Shown here: one piece after another, positions 31,417 to 39,564 of the stretch | Layout of the letters: each line of letters begins with the position of its first letter | Numbering within the stretch: position 1 is the first letter of the stretch | Origin: a virus | IMG/VR virus record: IMGVR_UViG_3300025930_000007 | Coordinates: 124,001 to 188,000 of that record | Length of the DNA stretch: 64,000 nucleotides | Strand: one strand, 5' to 3' | Program-made: the position numbers and the translations under genes | The notes under the pieces: model-generated | Seen by the model: only the letters and a program-made list of their open reading frames with translations | Told to the model about the DNA's origin: nothing | The model's database searches: none

Positions 31417-31521
31417 ATTGACTATGAGAAGAAGAGGCGCTCGAGGAGGGAGGAGGGTCAAATTTATCTCCCTATGTGACACGCCTAAATGGGGATTTAA
31501 GTCACTGAAGGCCATATCGCT

Positions 31522-32061
31522 TCACCGCTTGCCTTTTGGCGCGTTTTCCCGGGAAGTGGGGGCCGGGAAGCCACCCTGCCTGATCTGGCCCGCCTGCTTC
31601 AATCTGGCTGCGCTGGCTTTATCCTCGCGCCTCAGGTTGGCCTGCGCGACCAGCGCTTTCGCCCTCAACCTTGCATCCGCGTTGTCCTGCGGGAGATGCA
31701 GGCCGAGCATCCCGGCCATGAGCCAGAGGATCTCGTCGCGTCGGCGGATGGCGAGCTCGCGGGCCTGGATCTCGGCTCTACTCACGGTTCCAGCCACCCC
31801 AACCCGGCTCTGGCGCCGCATCCGAGCCGCGGTCTCCTGGTCGATCGCCTGGCTCATGAGCCAGTGGGCCTCGCTCAAGGCCGTCCGGAAGTCCCGGTCG
31901 CTGATCTCGGGCTTCCGGTCCTCCGCGCTGGCCCTCTCCCTCTTCTCCCTCTCCAGGAACTCGAGGAGCTCCTGAAGATCCCCGGCCATGAGGGCGCTGT
32001 TCGCGTACAGGATATTGCCGTCCCGGAGCCTGATCGACCCATCCATCTGTCTCTCGGCCAT
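31522..32061 (-). CDS. helical protein, 179 aa
   Basis: ATG 32061 after GGAAGGGATAGT. N-terminal strand (GSIRLRDGNILYANSAL), then mostly long charged helices with Arg/Ala runs. No Cys. The 31421-31521 gap after it shows no gene. Function unknown. Confidence 0.6.
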   Translation of the reverse strand: MAERQMDGSIRLRDGNILYANSALMAGDLQELLEFLEREKRERASAEDRKPEISDRDFRTALSEAHWLMSQAIDQETAARMRRQSRVGVAGTVSRAEIQARELAIRRRDEILWLMAGMLGLHLPQDNADARLRAKALVAQANLRREDKASAARLKQAGQIRQGGFPAPTSRENAPKGKR

Positions 32062-32062
32062 A

Positions 32063-32275
32063 CTATCCCTTCCTCCCGCCCTTCTTCGCACACCGGCTGC
32101 AGGTCCCGACCCTCTTCGTCCGGTCGACCTCGGCCCAAGAGCAGCCGCCCGGGCACGCGCGGTCATCCCGGCAGCCGCAGCTCCGGCAGGTCGCCACCGG
32201 GATCCCGACCAGCCCGTCTCCGGACATCCCGAAGGCGATGTAGGTCACCTTCCTCGAGGGCCTGAAGCTCTCCAT
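32063..32275 (-). CDS. phage-type zinc finger protein, 70 aa
   Basis: ATG 32275 follows AAGGAGGAAGCG. CRSCGCRDDRACPGGCSW and CSRC match a motif frequent in phage proteins (CxxCGCxDxxACPGGCxW). Binds zinc; role unknown. Confidence 0.75.
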   Translation of the reverse strand: MESFRPSRKVTYIAFGMSGDGLVGIPVATCRSCGCRDDRACPGGCSWAEVDRTKRVGTCSRCAKKGGRKG

Positions 32276-32299
32276 CGCTTCCTCCTTAAGCGTTGACAT

Positions 32300-32764
32300 C
32301 TATCCCCTCCCCCATCCTTCTCCAATGGGCGTCTGTCCGTACTGGCGCAGGAATGTGTCTATCGTGAAGGTCGTTAGGAACCCCGATCTCCACTCTTTGT
32401 CGGAGTCCCTCTCGGCTGGCATCAGGCTGAAGGCGATCGCATGGACTTCGCGCGTCCATTCAGGCCCCTTCAGCGGAGAAATCGGATTGGGATGGTTAGC
32501 GAACCATCTGATCGCCGCGAGGCCGCCCGCAGCGCACCCCTCTTCCTCTCTGGGGGTATATTTATGGCTCTCCCGGACCAGCGTTGCGAAGTCTTTTTCT
32601 AGAATCTGGTTGAGATACTTGACTACCTGGTGCTTCGGATAATCAGAAAGCTCAATCATCGTCGCCGTCTCAGCCGCCATCAGGCGCTTACGAGGTTTTA
32701 GAGGGCCCAGTTGCCTATAGCGCAGCAGGAAGACTGCAAATACTTTCCCTATAGTCAGGTCCAT
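32300..32764 (-). CDS. hypothetical protein, 154 aa
   Basis: ATG 32764 directly after the previous stop, with GGAGGAAAG. Helical, with KRLMAAETATMIELSDYPKH then an acidic/His segment. No motif recognised. Confidence 0.6.
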   Translation of the reverse strand: MDLTIGKVFAVFLLRYRQLGPLKPRKRLMAAETATMIELSDYPKHQVVKYLNQILEKDFATLVRESHKYTPREEEGCAAGGLAAIRWFANHPNPISPLKGPEWTREVHAIAFSLMPAERDSDKEWRSGFLTTFTIDTFLRQYGQTPIGEGWGRG

Positions 32765-32953
32765 CTACTTTCCTCCGCCCCGGACCAGCAGGTATCGCTG
32801 GTCGTCGGTGTTCCACCTATAGATCCGTGCGAAATGGCCGTGCTTGATCCTCCACACCTCGGCGATCTCCATGGCCTCGGTCAAGGTCCTCGCCGGCGTC
32901 ACCCGCGTGATCTTGGCCATCTCGATCAGCACCCGGTAGGGATCCCTCTTCAT
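32765..32953 (-). CDS. hypothetical protein, 62 aa
   Basis: ATG 32953 follows GGGGGAATGAGACC. Basic, alpha/beta (AKITRVTPARTLTEAMEIAE, then ARIYRWNTDDQRYLLV). Possible HicA/HicB-size fold but no motif. Overlap-free neighbour spacing. Confidence 0.55.
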   Translation of the reverse strand: MKRDPYRVLIEMAKITRVTPARTLTEAMEIAEVWRIKHGHFARIYRWNTDDQRYLLVRGGGK

Positions 32954-32957
32954 GGTC

Positions 32958-33257
32958 TCATTCCCCCGGATCCTCAAGTAGCCGAATCGCATTGGAAAGC
33001 CAGCCATTGGCGTCGACGTCGCGCTCTTCGTCTTCATGCCCCTTGTTGCGGCGAGTAGCTCCGAAATCGCCCTGTCGCCTCTCGGAGATTTCGGCACGGT
33101 GCTTTCCGCAAAGCCTGGTCAGCTTTCCGGCCCGGGTCAGCCCTAAGGCGACCTCGCAGACGCGATATTCCTGATCGCACCACGAACACTCAAGCGAGCA
33201 ATTCGTGGGGAACGGCATCCCCGTCACCGAGCTGATGAAGTCGCATCGAGCACACAT
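32958..33257 (-). CDS. Cys-rich protein, 99 aa
   Basis: CARC, CSLECSWCDQEYRVC and CGKH at the N-terminal half indicate one or two zinc sites; C-terminus acidic and basic, low complexity. Function unknown. Confidence 0.6.
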   Translation of the reverse strand: MCARCDFISSVTGMPFPTNCSLECSWCDQEYRVCEVALGLTRAGKLTRLCGKHRAEISERRQGDFGATRRNKGHEDEERDVDANGWLSNAIRLLEDPGE

Positions 33258-33262
33258 GATAT

Positions 33263-33580
33263 TTACTTCGAGAACATGACCCTCTTTCCATCGCGCACGA
33301 TCTGGAGGTTGTACTTGACCTTCCCCATCTTGCTGATGTCGTCTTCGGACAGCCCCAGGGCCATCGTGAGCCAGCGCTCAGCCCCTTCCCGGCCCAACTG
33401 GTTCAGGACGGTCAGGTAGCCGAATCCGACGAACTTGGAGATGATCTGAGCCAGCACGATGTAGTCGTAGTTCTCGATCGGCCTTTTCTTGCCTTCCCAA
33501 GACCCCACGATCTTGGAAAAGACCAGCATCGCATCATCACTGGCCTTCTCGGTTGCCTTGAGCAGCGCTTCTTCATTCAT
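33263..33580 (-). CDS. hypothetical protein, 105 aa
   Basis: ATG 33580 after GAAAGGAAAGAACC. Helical with YDYIVLAQIISKFVGFGYLTVL hydrophobic core. No motif recognised. Confidence 0.6.
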   Translation of the reverse strand: MNEEALLKATEKASDDAMLVFSKIVGSWEGKKRPIENYDYIVLAQIISKFVGFGYLTVLNQLGREGAERWLTMALGLSEDDISKMGKVKYNLQIVRDGKRVMFSK

Positions 33581-33593
33581 GGTTCTTTCCTTT

Positions 33594-34226
33594 CTATTCC
33601 TTTTCACCACGCGGTTTGTAAGGAGTCTCGAACGCTTTCTCGACCGACCATTTCAACCGGTTCAGGCGGTCATAGAGGACATGGTAAGGGATCTTCACAA
33701 TCTTGCTCCAGGCACTCAGCTTGTGATCGACACCCTTGTAGGTATAGAACTTGAGCCCATGCTCCAGTGGCAGATTGACCGCGTCGTCGATGGACATCTT
33801 CTGGTTGACCACCCGGTGCTGCAGCCGCCGATGGTCGACCCCGGTCATCTCGCTGACCTCGGCCAGCGAGCGCATCTGACCGCGGAAGAAGACCATGTGA
33901 TTGACGCGCCTCTTCCGGTTCTGCAGTTTGGGAGGCTCCCACTGGACATTGTCCGGCCAGTAGCCCTTGTCGTTGTCGATCCGGCCCAAGGTGTGCTTCT
34001 TGGTGGGCCGATCCCCGGCCTTCGCCTGGAGTTCCGACTCGAAGACCGCATAGGATTCGCGCCACCGCGGATCCATGCGTATCCCTCGGCTCCCGTAGTT
34101 CTTGAACTTGGGGTGGTTCTTGTTGAAGCAGCGCTGCTTGATCTGCGACCAGATCTGGTAGAGCCGCTTCTGCTTGCCGCCGGCGGTGGCGCCGTGGTAC
34201 TCCAGTTCCTTGGTCTCTTTCTTCAT
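33594..34226 (-). CDS. HNH/AP2-like phage protein
   Basis: A 210-aa protein. LYQIWSQIKQRCFNKNHPKF, KNYGSRGIRMDPRW, TLGRIDNDKGYWPDNVQW match the AP2/HNH-associated phage protein layout (RCxNPxxxxxxxYGGRGI, DRIDxxxxYxPxNxxW). A C-terminal helix-turn-helix-like repeat region (about 115-200) follows. These proteins bind DNA and some are homing endonucleases; no intact HNH triad is seen. Confidence 0.7.
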   Translation of the reverse strand: MKKETKELEYHGATAGGKQKRLYQIWSQIKQRCFNKNHPKFKNYGSRGIRMDPRWRESYAVFESELQAKAGDRPTKKHTLGRIDNDKGYWPDNVQWEPPKLQNRKRRVNHMVFFRGQMRSLAEVSEMTGVDHRRLQHRVVNQKMSIDDAVNLPLEHGLKFYTYKGVDHKLSAWSKIVKIPYHVLYDRLNRLKWSVEKAFETPYKPRGEKE

Positions 34227-34249
34227 AGCTTTCTCCTCATTCGGCGTGG

Positions 34250-34279
34250 AGGTTACGCGGTTTATGTGTCATTAAGCAA
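34250..34279 (-). promoter_or_regulatory. promoter TTGCTT-N18-TAACCT with ATAAACCGCG box
   Basis: Minus strand: TTGCTT (34279-34274), 18-base spacer with ATAAACCGCG, TAACCT (34255-34250), 24 bases before the AP2-like gene, which has its own GAGGAGAAAG ribosome site. Confidence 0.5.
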
Positions 34280-34322
34280 GTTTAAAGCGACAAAAAATCC
34301 GGTAGAGTGCATGGAAGCGTTT

Positions 34323-34712
34323 CTAGTGCTTTTTCGACCCCTTTTTCCTGCGAATTACCCCTGGTTGCCGAGGAGAAATAGACCCCTCCGGTTGCCACTT
34401 TCGGGCCCCATATCTCCGAAGATCGCGGGTTGCGCGAAGACAGCCCCAAAGCCAGTCGCTTGCCGGGTCTTCTTCCGAAATCCGGAAGAGAGTTCGGGCT
34501 TTGGAGTAGGCCGTGAGCAGATGGACTTGGTCGTCGATCGTTGCACCGTGGATTTGAAGCTCGCGGAAGTCGGAAAGGCCCACGTGCGCGGCCTCCCGGA
34601 TATAGGCGAAGGTCCATTTCCGGTGCCGGTCGTCGACGAAGAGGCTCCGGATCTTCGCTTCCGGGTCGACTTCCGGATCCCGTTCGAGCCACGCAGCGTC
34701 TTCCTGTTTCAT
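34323..34712 (-). CDS. hypothetical protein, 129 aa
   Basis: ATG 34712 follows AAAAGGCTAAGG. Charged with KIRSLFVDDRHRKWTFAYIR and HLLTAYSKARTLFRI; C-terminal tail basic. No Cys. Function unknown. Confidence 0.6.
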   Translation of the reverse strand: MKQEDAAWLERDPEVDPEAKIRSLFVDDRHRKWTFAYIREAAHVGLSDFRELQIHGATIDDQVHLLTAYSKARTLFRISEEDPASDWLWGCLRATRDLRRYGARKWQPEGSISPRQPGVIRRKKGSKKH

Positions 34713-34723
34713 CCTTAGCCTTT

Positions 34724-35080
34724 TCAGAATGCCTTTTTGATGTTGTTCAGTTCCCTGCTGGCCTGATCCCGCATGTTTTCCGGGAATTCCTGGTCGATCA
34801 TCCTTTCGAGGTGCTTTACTCCCGCGATAGGATTCCCTTTCTGCCCTTGCTGATAAACAAGGGTCACATCTTTCAGCTTCTGTTCGACAGGCACACCGAG
34901 CTTGGCGAGGACTTTCGGCATGATCTGTAGGGCACTTTGCAAACTCACCTTTTGATTGAACAGAACCCCGGCAGAGATCAGACATATCTGATGTCGATAT
35001 CCGTGGGTCCAGATCTTCGCGAAGGAATCGCAGGCGGAATCGATCTGCTCTGCGGTAAGTTCTTTGAAGTCTGGGCTCAT
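34724..35080 (-). CDS. helical protein, 118 aa
   Basis: ATG 35080 after GGAGAAAGAC. Mostly helical with two Cys; no motif recognised. Confidence 0.6.
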   Translation of the reverse strand: MSPDFKELTAEQIDSACDSFAKIWTHGYRHQICLISAGVLFNQKVSLQSALQIMPKVLAKLGVPVEQKLKDVTLVYQQGQKGNPIAGVKHLERMIDQEFPENMRDQASRELNNIKKAF

Positions 35081-35091
35081 GTCTTTCTCCT

Positions 35092-35274
35092 TTATGCGGA
35101 TTTCTCCTCGTTTTTCTTCTCGATCAGATTGTTGACGATGAAGATCAGCTTTGCGATCTCGATCTTGTAGCAGATCCGGCATTTCTCCAGGGTGCAATGC
35201 ATGTAGACCGGCTTCTCGCTGCCTTCAGGGACCAGCTTATGGGCCCAGGGGATGATGCGCTCGGTCGTGATCAT
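35092..35274 (-). CDS. Cys-containing protein, 60 aa
   Basis: ATG 35274 overlaps the preceding TGA (ATGA). HCTLEKCRICYKIEIAKLIF gives a CxxxxCxxC cluster followed by a hydrophobic helix and a Lys/Glu tail. Function unknown. Confidence 0.6.
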   Translation of the reverse strand: MITTERIIPWAHKLVPEGSEKPVYMHCTLEKCRICYKIEIAKLIFIVNNLIEKKNEEKSA

Positions 35275-35846
35275 GAGATCCCCACGGCGTAGGAGAAGGG
35301 CTTCGGCTTGGTCGCTCTCTTGATGTAGAGCGGATGCTTCGGATGACCGCCCTTCACGGTCGTGAAGCAGGTCAGCTTCGCCTCCCGGAGGAGCTTGGTG
35401 GCCACTTCGACGCCGCGGCCCAGGTGATCCCCATGAGCGCCCCAGGCTGCCACGATCAGGGACGCAGAGGCGGCCGCCTCCTTGATGAAGGCATTGTTCA
35501 GCGGGCCGATGGGATCTTCGGCCTTCTTCATGACCTTCGGATCGGTCGCGCGGTAGGCGAAGATGTTCACGACCTCGAGCTCGCCGAACTCCCACATCTG
35601 GGCCCAGACCATGCAGGCTGCAACGGTCGGATCTGCCTGGAAGGCATCGGCGGTGGACGGATTCAGCATCAGGAAGACGAGCTTCTTGTCCGGAGCGCCG
35701 CTCCACTTATGGATCAGGCTGTAGCGGTAGAGGAATTCGCCCTTCTTGTTCTGGAACCGGGCATCGAAGACGGCCTTCGACGAGATCCCCAGATCCGAGA
35801 AGGTCTGGAAGGACAGGTTGCTGATGTTCTTCTGGATCACGCTCAT
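35271..35846 (-). CDS. DUF1643 protein
   Basis: A 191-aa protein with the family signature FLMLNPSTADAFQADPTV, then VVNIFAYRATDPKVMKKAED and IVAAWGAHG, and a C-terminal CFTTVKGGHPKHPLYI. DUF1643 is widespread in phages and bacteria, related in fold to uracil-DNA-glycosylase-like proteins; function unknown. ATGA overlaps on both sides. Confidence 0.85.
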   Translation of the reverse strand: MSVIQKNISNLSFQTFSDLGISSKAVFDARFQNKKGEFLYRYSLIHKWSGAPDKKLVFLMLNPSTADAFQADPTVAACMVWAQMWEFGELEVVNIFAYRATDPKVMKKAEDPIGPLNNAFIKEAAASASLIVAAWGAHGDHLGRGVEVATKLLREAKLTCFTTVKGGHPKHPLYIKRATKPKPFSYAVGIS

Positions 35847-36085
35847 GCGAGGGGATCCTCGCCGGGCCACTTGCCGTAGACGATGAAGTGATCCGCGTGT
35901 TTCCCTTCCACCCTTCGATCGATCCATTCATCCAGCATGGCGTGAAGGAACTTGCGGTTCTTCTCGATCTTGGGGTCGGTGGTCGAGATCAAGGTTTCCA
36001 CGGACATGCCGTTCGGATTGGTGTATTCGATCTGGGCGTGAACGGGATCCTGGCAACAGCGATCAGACGTATTCTGATCCACCAC
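35843..36085 (-). CDS. hypothetical protein, 80 aa
   Basis: GTG 36085 follows AAGGAG. One CC pair near the start (DRCCQDPVH); alpha/beta. Overlaps DUF1643 (ATGA). Function unknown. Confidence 0.55.
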   Translation of the reverse strand: MVDQNTSDRCCQDPVHAQIEYTNPNGMSVETLISTTDPKIEKNRKFLHAMLDEWIDRRVEGKHADHFIVYGKWPGEDPLA

Positions 36086-36110
36086 AATCTCCTTCCTTCC
36101 TAGTTCCCGA

Positions 36111-36431
36111 CTACTTGACCAGCTTGAATTTATTGAGTGGATCGAGCGGCTTCATCATCCTCATGAGGCTGGCCATCGGATCCTTGCACGGCACCCATTC
36201 CGCGGGAGCTTCCGAGAGAAACTTGAAGTCGGCATCCACAACTCGGGCTGACTCGATGAAGGCCTTGCGAACCTTCTTCCAGCTTCTGGGCCCCTTCTCG
36301 ATCACCTGGGCGAGGTAGCACGGGCCCGGCGCACTCCAGGAGCTCTCGAGGACATCCAGGATCCGCCAGATCGCACGGCCATAGGTGCCGTCGAAGTAGA
36401 TCTTGTCGCCCTTCTTGAATCTAGGCTTCAT
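36111..36431 (-). CDS. SH3-like hypothetical protein, 106 aa
   Basis: ATG 36431 overlaps the recombinase stop (ATGA). Basic; FKKGDKIYFDGTYGRAIWRI looks like a KOW/SH3-like barrel opening. Translationally coupled to the recombinase, so may be an accessory directionality factor, by position only. Confidence 0.55.
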   Translation of the reverse strand: MKPRFKKGDKIYFDGTYGRAIWRILDVLESSWSAPGPCYLAQVIEKGPRSWKKVRKAFIESARVVDADFKFLSEAPAEWVPCKDPMASLMRMMKPLDPLNKFKLVK

Positions 36432-37525
36432 GTTCCCATCACGATCTTGGAGAAGTCGGCCAGGCCCTCCGATCCGATGCGCTCCATGCTTCCGAGATAG
36501 ATATCGGTGGTCTTGAGATCGGCATGGCCGAGGCGTTCCTTGATCTCCTTCACGTCCTTCCCAAGTTTCTTCATCACCCTGGCTCCCAGGTGGCGGAGGC
36601 CGTGCATGTGGATGTTCACGATGTCCGGATCTAGGCCTGCCTGGGCGCCGTGGCTCTTGATGAGGGCGTCGAGGGAGGAAGCGGAAAGCGGCTGCTCTCC
36701 TACCTTCATCTTGATGTTCCGGGCCCGGTTGAGGTACTTCCCGGCGTCGGTGGTGGCGATCCACGCGGGCGAGCTCCCCTTCAGGATGCGTCCGGCCGAA
36801 TTCCAGTAGTCCTGGATGGCCTTGATGATCTCGTCGGTAAGGTCGATCAGGATGGGGTGGCCGCCCTTCTGGATGAAGCGGATGTAGGTCTTGCCCGAGT
36901 CCTCCTTGAAGTCGGAGAAGCGGATGCGGGCGATCTCCTGCCGCCGGCGGGTGGTCCAGAGGGTGGTGGTCATGATCGCGTAATCGCGCTTCCCGATGAC
37001 CGTCCGGCGATCGCAGGTCGCGAGGAGTTTGTGGTATTCCTCGACCGTGAACTCGCGTAGGTCATTGGATTTCTCGTAAGCCTGGATCTTGGGGAGGATC
37101 TCCTTGATGGACTTCCACGGATTCGACTGGATGATGGCGGTTCCCATGGTGTCCATGGGGCGCGCGAGGAAGTCGAAGAAGGAGGAGGCGGCCGCACAGT
37201 AGTTCCGGATCGTGCGGTCGGCCAGGCCCTTCTTCCGGAGATGGTCGACGTAGCTGGTGAGGTGGGTGCGTGTCACGGCAACGGGGCTCTGGAGGCCGGT
37301 GGCGGCCAAGAACCCGAAGAATTCGCGGAGCGCGACCTCGTAGGTGGTCCAGCTCGAGGGCTTCTTCATGGCCTTGAAGTCGTAGAGGGCCATGGCCATC
37401 TGCTGGGGCCAATGGGCGAGATTCCCTTTCACGGTGCTCTGCAGGTGGACCAGCTTGTGAGGGACCGGCGAAAGGGGTTGCGGGATAGGGGTCAGCGGGA
37501 AATTCTGTTTCGGCGTCTCGTCCAC
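36428..37525 (-). CDS. tyrosine recombinase/integrase
   Basis: A 365-aa protein from GTG 37525, six bases after a -10 box (leaderless). N-terminal SAM-like core-binding domain (about 45-150), catalytic domain with R194 (TTRRRQEI), K220 (FIQKGGH), H308 and R311 (HMHGLRH), H334 (LGHADLKTT) and nucleophile Y343. All six catalytic residues are present. It probably integrates or resolves the element; the adjacent 390-bp non-coding region is the obvious place for its sites. Confidence 0.9.
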   Translation of the reverse strand: MDETPKQNFPLTPIPQPLSPVPHKLVHLQSTVKGNLAHWPQQMAMALYDFKAMKKPSSWTTYEVALREFFGFLAATGLQSPVAVTRTHLTSYVDHLRKKGLADRTIRNYCAAASSFFDFLARPMDTMGTAIIQSNPWKSIKEILPKIQAYEKSNDLREFTVEEYHKLLATCDRRTVIGKRDYAIMTTTLWTTRRRQEIARIRFSDFKEDSGKTYIRFIQKGGHPILIDLTDEIIKAIQDYWNSAGRILKGSSPAWIATTDAGKYLNRARNIKMKVGEQPLSASSLDALIKSHGAQAGLDPDIVNIHMHGLRHLGARVMKKLGKDVKEIKERLGHADLKTTDIYLGSMERIGSEGLADFSKIVMGT

Positions 37526-37531
37526 GGCTGA

Positions 37532-37560
37532 AGTGTAGTCTCGGTTTACCTGAAAGTCCA
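37532..37560 (-). promoter_or_regulatory. promoter TGGACT-N17-TACACT with GTAAACCGAG box, leaderless
   Basis: Minus strand: TGGACT (37560-37555), 17-base spacer with GGTAAACCGAG, TACACT (37537-37532), six bases to GTG 37525. The -35 and spacer are nearly identical to the PIG-L promoter. Confidence 0.7.
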
Positions 37561-37575
37561 GAGATCCTTGAAAAT

Positions 37576-37612
37576 GCTCGGGAGGCCCCTTGCGAGCCGG
37601 GGCCCCCCGAGC
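37576..37612 (-). terminator. strong hairpin terminator
   Basis: Two 14-base arms (GCTCGGGAGGCCCC, GGGGCCCCCCGAGC; one mismatch) around a 9-base loop, followed on the minus strand by ATTTTC. It isolates the recombinase promoter from upstream transcription. Confidence 0.7.
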
Positions 37613-37670
37613 TAGGGCAGAGGTTCAGGTTGTATTTTGGCACCTGAAGCTGATGCATCCAAATTCCCAG

Positions 37671-37904
37671 CACACGATTTCAGGGCTTGGTGTGGCGATA
37701 AGCGCAGATCGGCGGCAGCCGCCATCGACGATTTTCTGACAGGCTCTTGCCTGGAAGTGCCAGACGGCGGAGCCGCACGCTAGGATTTTCAAGATCGCTT
37801 TAGCTGCAAGACGGCAGCGCCGCTCGACGCGAATTTTCCAAGCCGGAAGGCTTGGCCGGGAAAAGAATGCCACACTGCCCGGGAGGGCCAACGCGAAAAT
37901 TTTC
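37671..37904. repeat. five degenerate repeats with hairpins in a 391-bp non-coding region
   Basis: The stretch 37526-37916 has no gene. Besides promoter and terminator it holds five boxes of type CGaCG-GATTTTC, ending at 37681, 37736, 37790, 37838 and 37904 (48-66 bp apart). GC-rich inverted repeats precede four of them (for example GGCGGC/GCCGCC at 37711-37723), and hairpins follow (CAGGC/GCCTG 37740-37753; CCAAGCC/GGCTTGG 37838-37855). Candidates are iterons of an origin, recombinase arm sites, or a structured RNA. Confidence 0.65.
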
Positions 37905-37916
37905 AGGTGGCACCCA

Positions 37917-38195
37917 TCAATTCCTGTTCTTCCTGTTCCAGAGGGCATCCTGGATCTCGCCAAGCTGCTCATTGTTCAGGGGAAGGATGTCCTTGAAAGG
38001 CAGCGATCGCATGGGTTGGCAGACATCACACATGACCTTGGCCTTCATCTTCACCTTCATCTTGAGGGAGGAAGGGGCGATCCAGACCTCGAGCTGGCAC
38101 TTCTCGCACTTGTCCTTCTGCATCCCATCCACGATCAGGACTTTGGGATTCCCAACCCGGTAGCAGAGAATGATTACCCCCTCATCATCAGCCAT
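37917..38195 (-). CDS. zinc-ribbon protein, 92 aa
   Basis: ATG 38195 after AGGAAGAGATAAGC. CEKC (about 30) and CDVC (about 57) with a strand between; a C-terminal helix. Last gene of the long minus operon before the repeat region. Confidence 0.65.
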   Translation of the reverse strand: MADDEGVIILCYRVGNPKVLIVDGMQKDKCEKCQLEVWIAPSSLKMKVKMKAKVMCDVCQPMRSLPFKDILPLNNEQLGEIQDALWNRKNRN

Positions 38196-38197
38196 GC

Positions 38198-38584
38198 TTA
38201 TCTCTTCCTGGCTTCTTCCGCTTTCTGGACTGCCTCCCGGGCCACTGGCACGCAATTCTTGCACTTCAAGACCGCGCGATCCACTCCCTCCCAGAATTCG
38301 GAGGCATGAACGGCATAGGTCTCGAAGAACTTGTCGAACATTTCCATGAAGGCGATCTTGGCATTGATGGGAGCCCCGGTCAGCGGTATTTCATCGCCCC
38401 CCTTGGTGGAATAAAGGAGGGTCTTTCCGGTCTTGAGGCGGCCGACCCGGACGAAAGTCTGATCCATCCTATCGAGGCAGACAGCGGGGCTGTCGATCAC
38501 ATATTGATCCGCCAGATCAGTGGCGAACTTGGAAAGAGCATCGATGGCCGCCGAGATGGTGTCGAGGACGGCATTGTTCGGCAT
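38198..38584 (-). CDS. hypothetical protein, 128 aa
   Basis: ATG 38584 follows GGAGGGTAAAG. N-terminal helix, a beta-rich middle and a late CKNC; C-terminal charged helix. Function unknown. Confidence 0.6.
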   Translation of the reverse strand: MPNNAVLDTISAAIDALSKFATDLADQYVIDSPAVCLDRMDQTFVRVGRLKTGKTLLYSTKGGDEIPLTGAPINAKIAFMEMFDKFFETYAVHASEFWEGVDRAVLKCKNCVPVAREAVQKAEEARKR

Positions 38585-38586
38585 CT

Positions 38587-39033
38587 TTACCCTCCTCTCG
38601 CCCATTTCATCATGGATTCGAACACGATCCCCGAAGGCGGCGGATCCGCGAGTTCGATGGCTTTCTCGAGCGGGACTCCGAGCGCCTGGGACGCGATCGC
38701 CGCGGCGAAGACGCGGGAACGATTCGCTCCCGCCATGCAGTGGACGAGGAGAGGGTAGGTCCCCAGGCGGCAGGCGAGATTGAAGTACTTGGGATCGGTG
38801 GGATTCACTTCATCGACGGGAAGATGGAGGTGGATGATGTTCGCCGGCACTTTGACACGGATGTCATGGGCGACGGTGAGCACGGCCTTGAGCCCCAACT
38901 TCTGGAGCATCTCCCCACTGGAACAGATGTCGATGGCCTCCGCGGCGCCGCTCTGGTAGAGGAATCCGGTGACGATCTGGCGGGGACCTCTCACGGTCGC
39001 CTTGCCGATGATGAAGAGGGGATCGCTCATCAT
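38587..39033 (-). CDS. dual-specificity protein phosphatase-like
   Basis: A 148-aa protein with the P-loop VHCMAGANRSR (HCxxGxxRS), a DSP-like DEVNPTDPKYF segment (general acid Asp) and a C-terminal helix. Cys, Arg and Asp are all in place, so it is probably active on phosphoproteins or phospho-nucleic acid ends. ATGA overlap with upstream gene. Confidence 0.85.
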   Translation of the reverse strand: MMSDPLFIIGKATVRGPRQIVTGFLYQSGAAEAIDICSSGEMLQKLGLKAVLTVAHDIRVKVPANIIHLHLPVDEVNPTDPKYFNLACRLGTYPLLVHCMAGANRSRVFAAAIASQALGVPLEKAIELADPPPSGIVFESMMKWARGG

Positions 39034-39194
39034 TTCACCTGTTTTTCCATCGGAATCACGCTCCAGACATCGCACTTCTTGCAGTAAGTCATCCAGTGGC
39101 GGTCCAGTCCAGAAGTCCCCCCATCCCTTCCGGTATTGGGATGTTCCAGTTGGGCTTCTACTGGATTCTTGCAGTACAGGCACTTCACATTCAT
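39030..39194 (-). CDS. zinc-ribbon mini-protein, 54 aa
   Basis: ATG 39194. CLYCKN at the start and CKKC near the end form one zinc ribbon. ATGA overlaps on both sides. Confidence 0.65.
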   Translation of the reverse strand: MNVKCLYCKNPVEAQLEHPNTGRDGGTSGLDRHWMTYCKKCDVWSVIPMEKQVK

Positions 39195-39415
39195 TTGGGC
39201 TTCACGAACTCCAGGCTGCAGCCGAGAGCCGCCTCCATCATTTTCCTCGCCTTGTGGGGAGGATAAAGCCTTCCATCCATGAACTTCATCACCATCTCGA
39301 GAGGGAGTCCGGAGATTCCAGCCAGGTCCTCGAGGGATATCTCCATGGCCCTCATCCTGTAGTGGATGAACTGGGAAATGGAATTGCACCAGTCTTGGTA
39401 GGTGTGCTCTTTCAC
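39191..39415 (-). CDS. XRE-type helix-turn-helix protein, 74 aa
   Basis: GTG 39415 overlaps the stop of the 39412 gene (GTGA). ISLEDLAGISGLPLEMVMKF then PPHKARKMMEAALG is the Cro/CI-type HTH layout (turn at SGLP). Probably a DNA-binding regulator; one of two HTH genes in a row. Confidence 0.65.
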   Translation of the reverse strand: MKEHTYQDWCNSISQFIHYRMRAMEISLEDLAGISGLPLEMVMKFMDGRLYPPHKARKMMEAALGCSLEFVKPK

Positions 39416-39564
39416 TTCAGGAAACTCCGAAGGATGGCGTCCACCTCTTTCAGGCTCACCTTGAAGAGGATGGCGACTTGGCTCCTGGAGAATCCGCTTC
39501 GGAAGGCCGTCGCGATGCGAGCAGCCTTGGAGCCTTTCACCGTCCGTGCGCTGCCGCGCGTCAT
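39412..39564 (-). CDS. 50-aa helix-turn-helix mini-protein
   Basis: ATG 39564. Very basic N-terminus (MTRGSARTVKGSKAARIA), then FSRSQVAILFKVSLKEVDAI, a recognisable HTH (Q-x-A-x-x-F-x-V-S). Its TGA overlaps the next GTG. Smaller than typical regulators; perhaps a partner of the XRE-type protein. Confidence 0.6.
   Translation of the reverse strand: MTRGSARTVKGSKAARIATAFRSGFSRSQVAILFKVSLKEVDAILRSFLK

Noticed and set aside
33489-34718. A 409-codon plus-strand open frame
   Set aside because: Antisense to the AP2-like gene and neighbours; high Leu/Arg content, no ribosome site.
37613-37916. CRISPR array
   Set aside because: The repeats are degenerate, only five, of varying spacing, and lack the fixed repeat/spacer length of CRISPR arrays; no cas gene is present.
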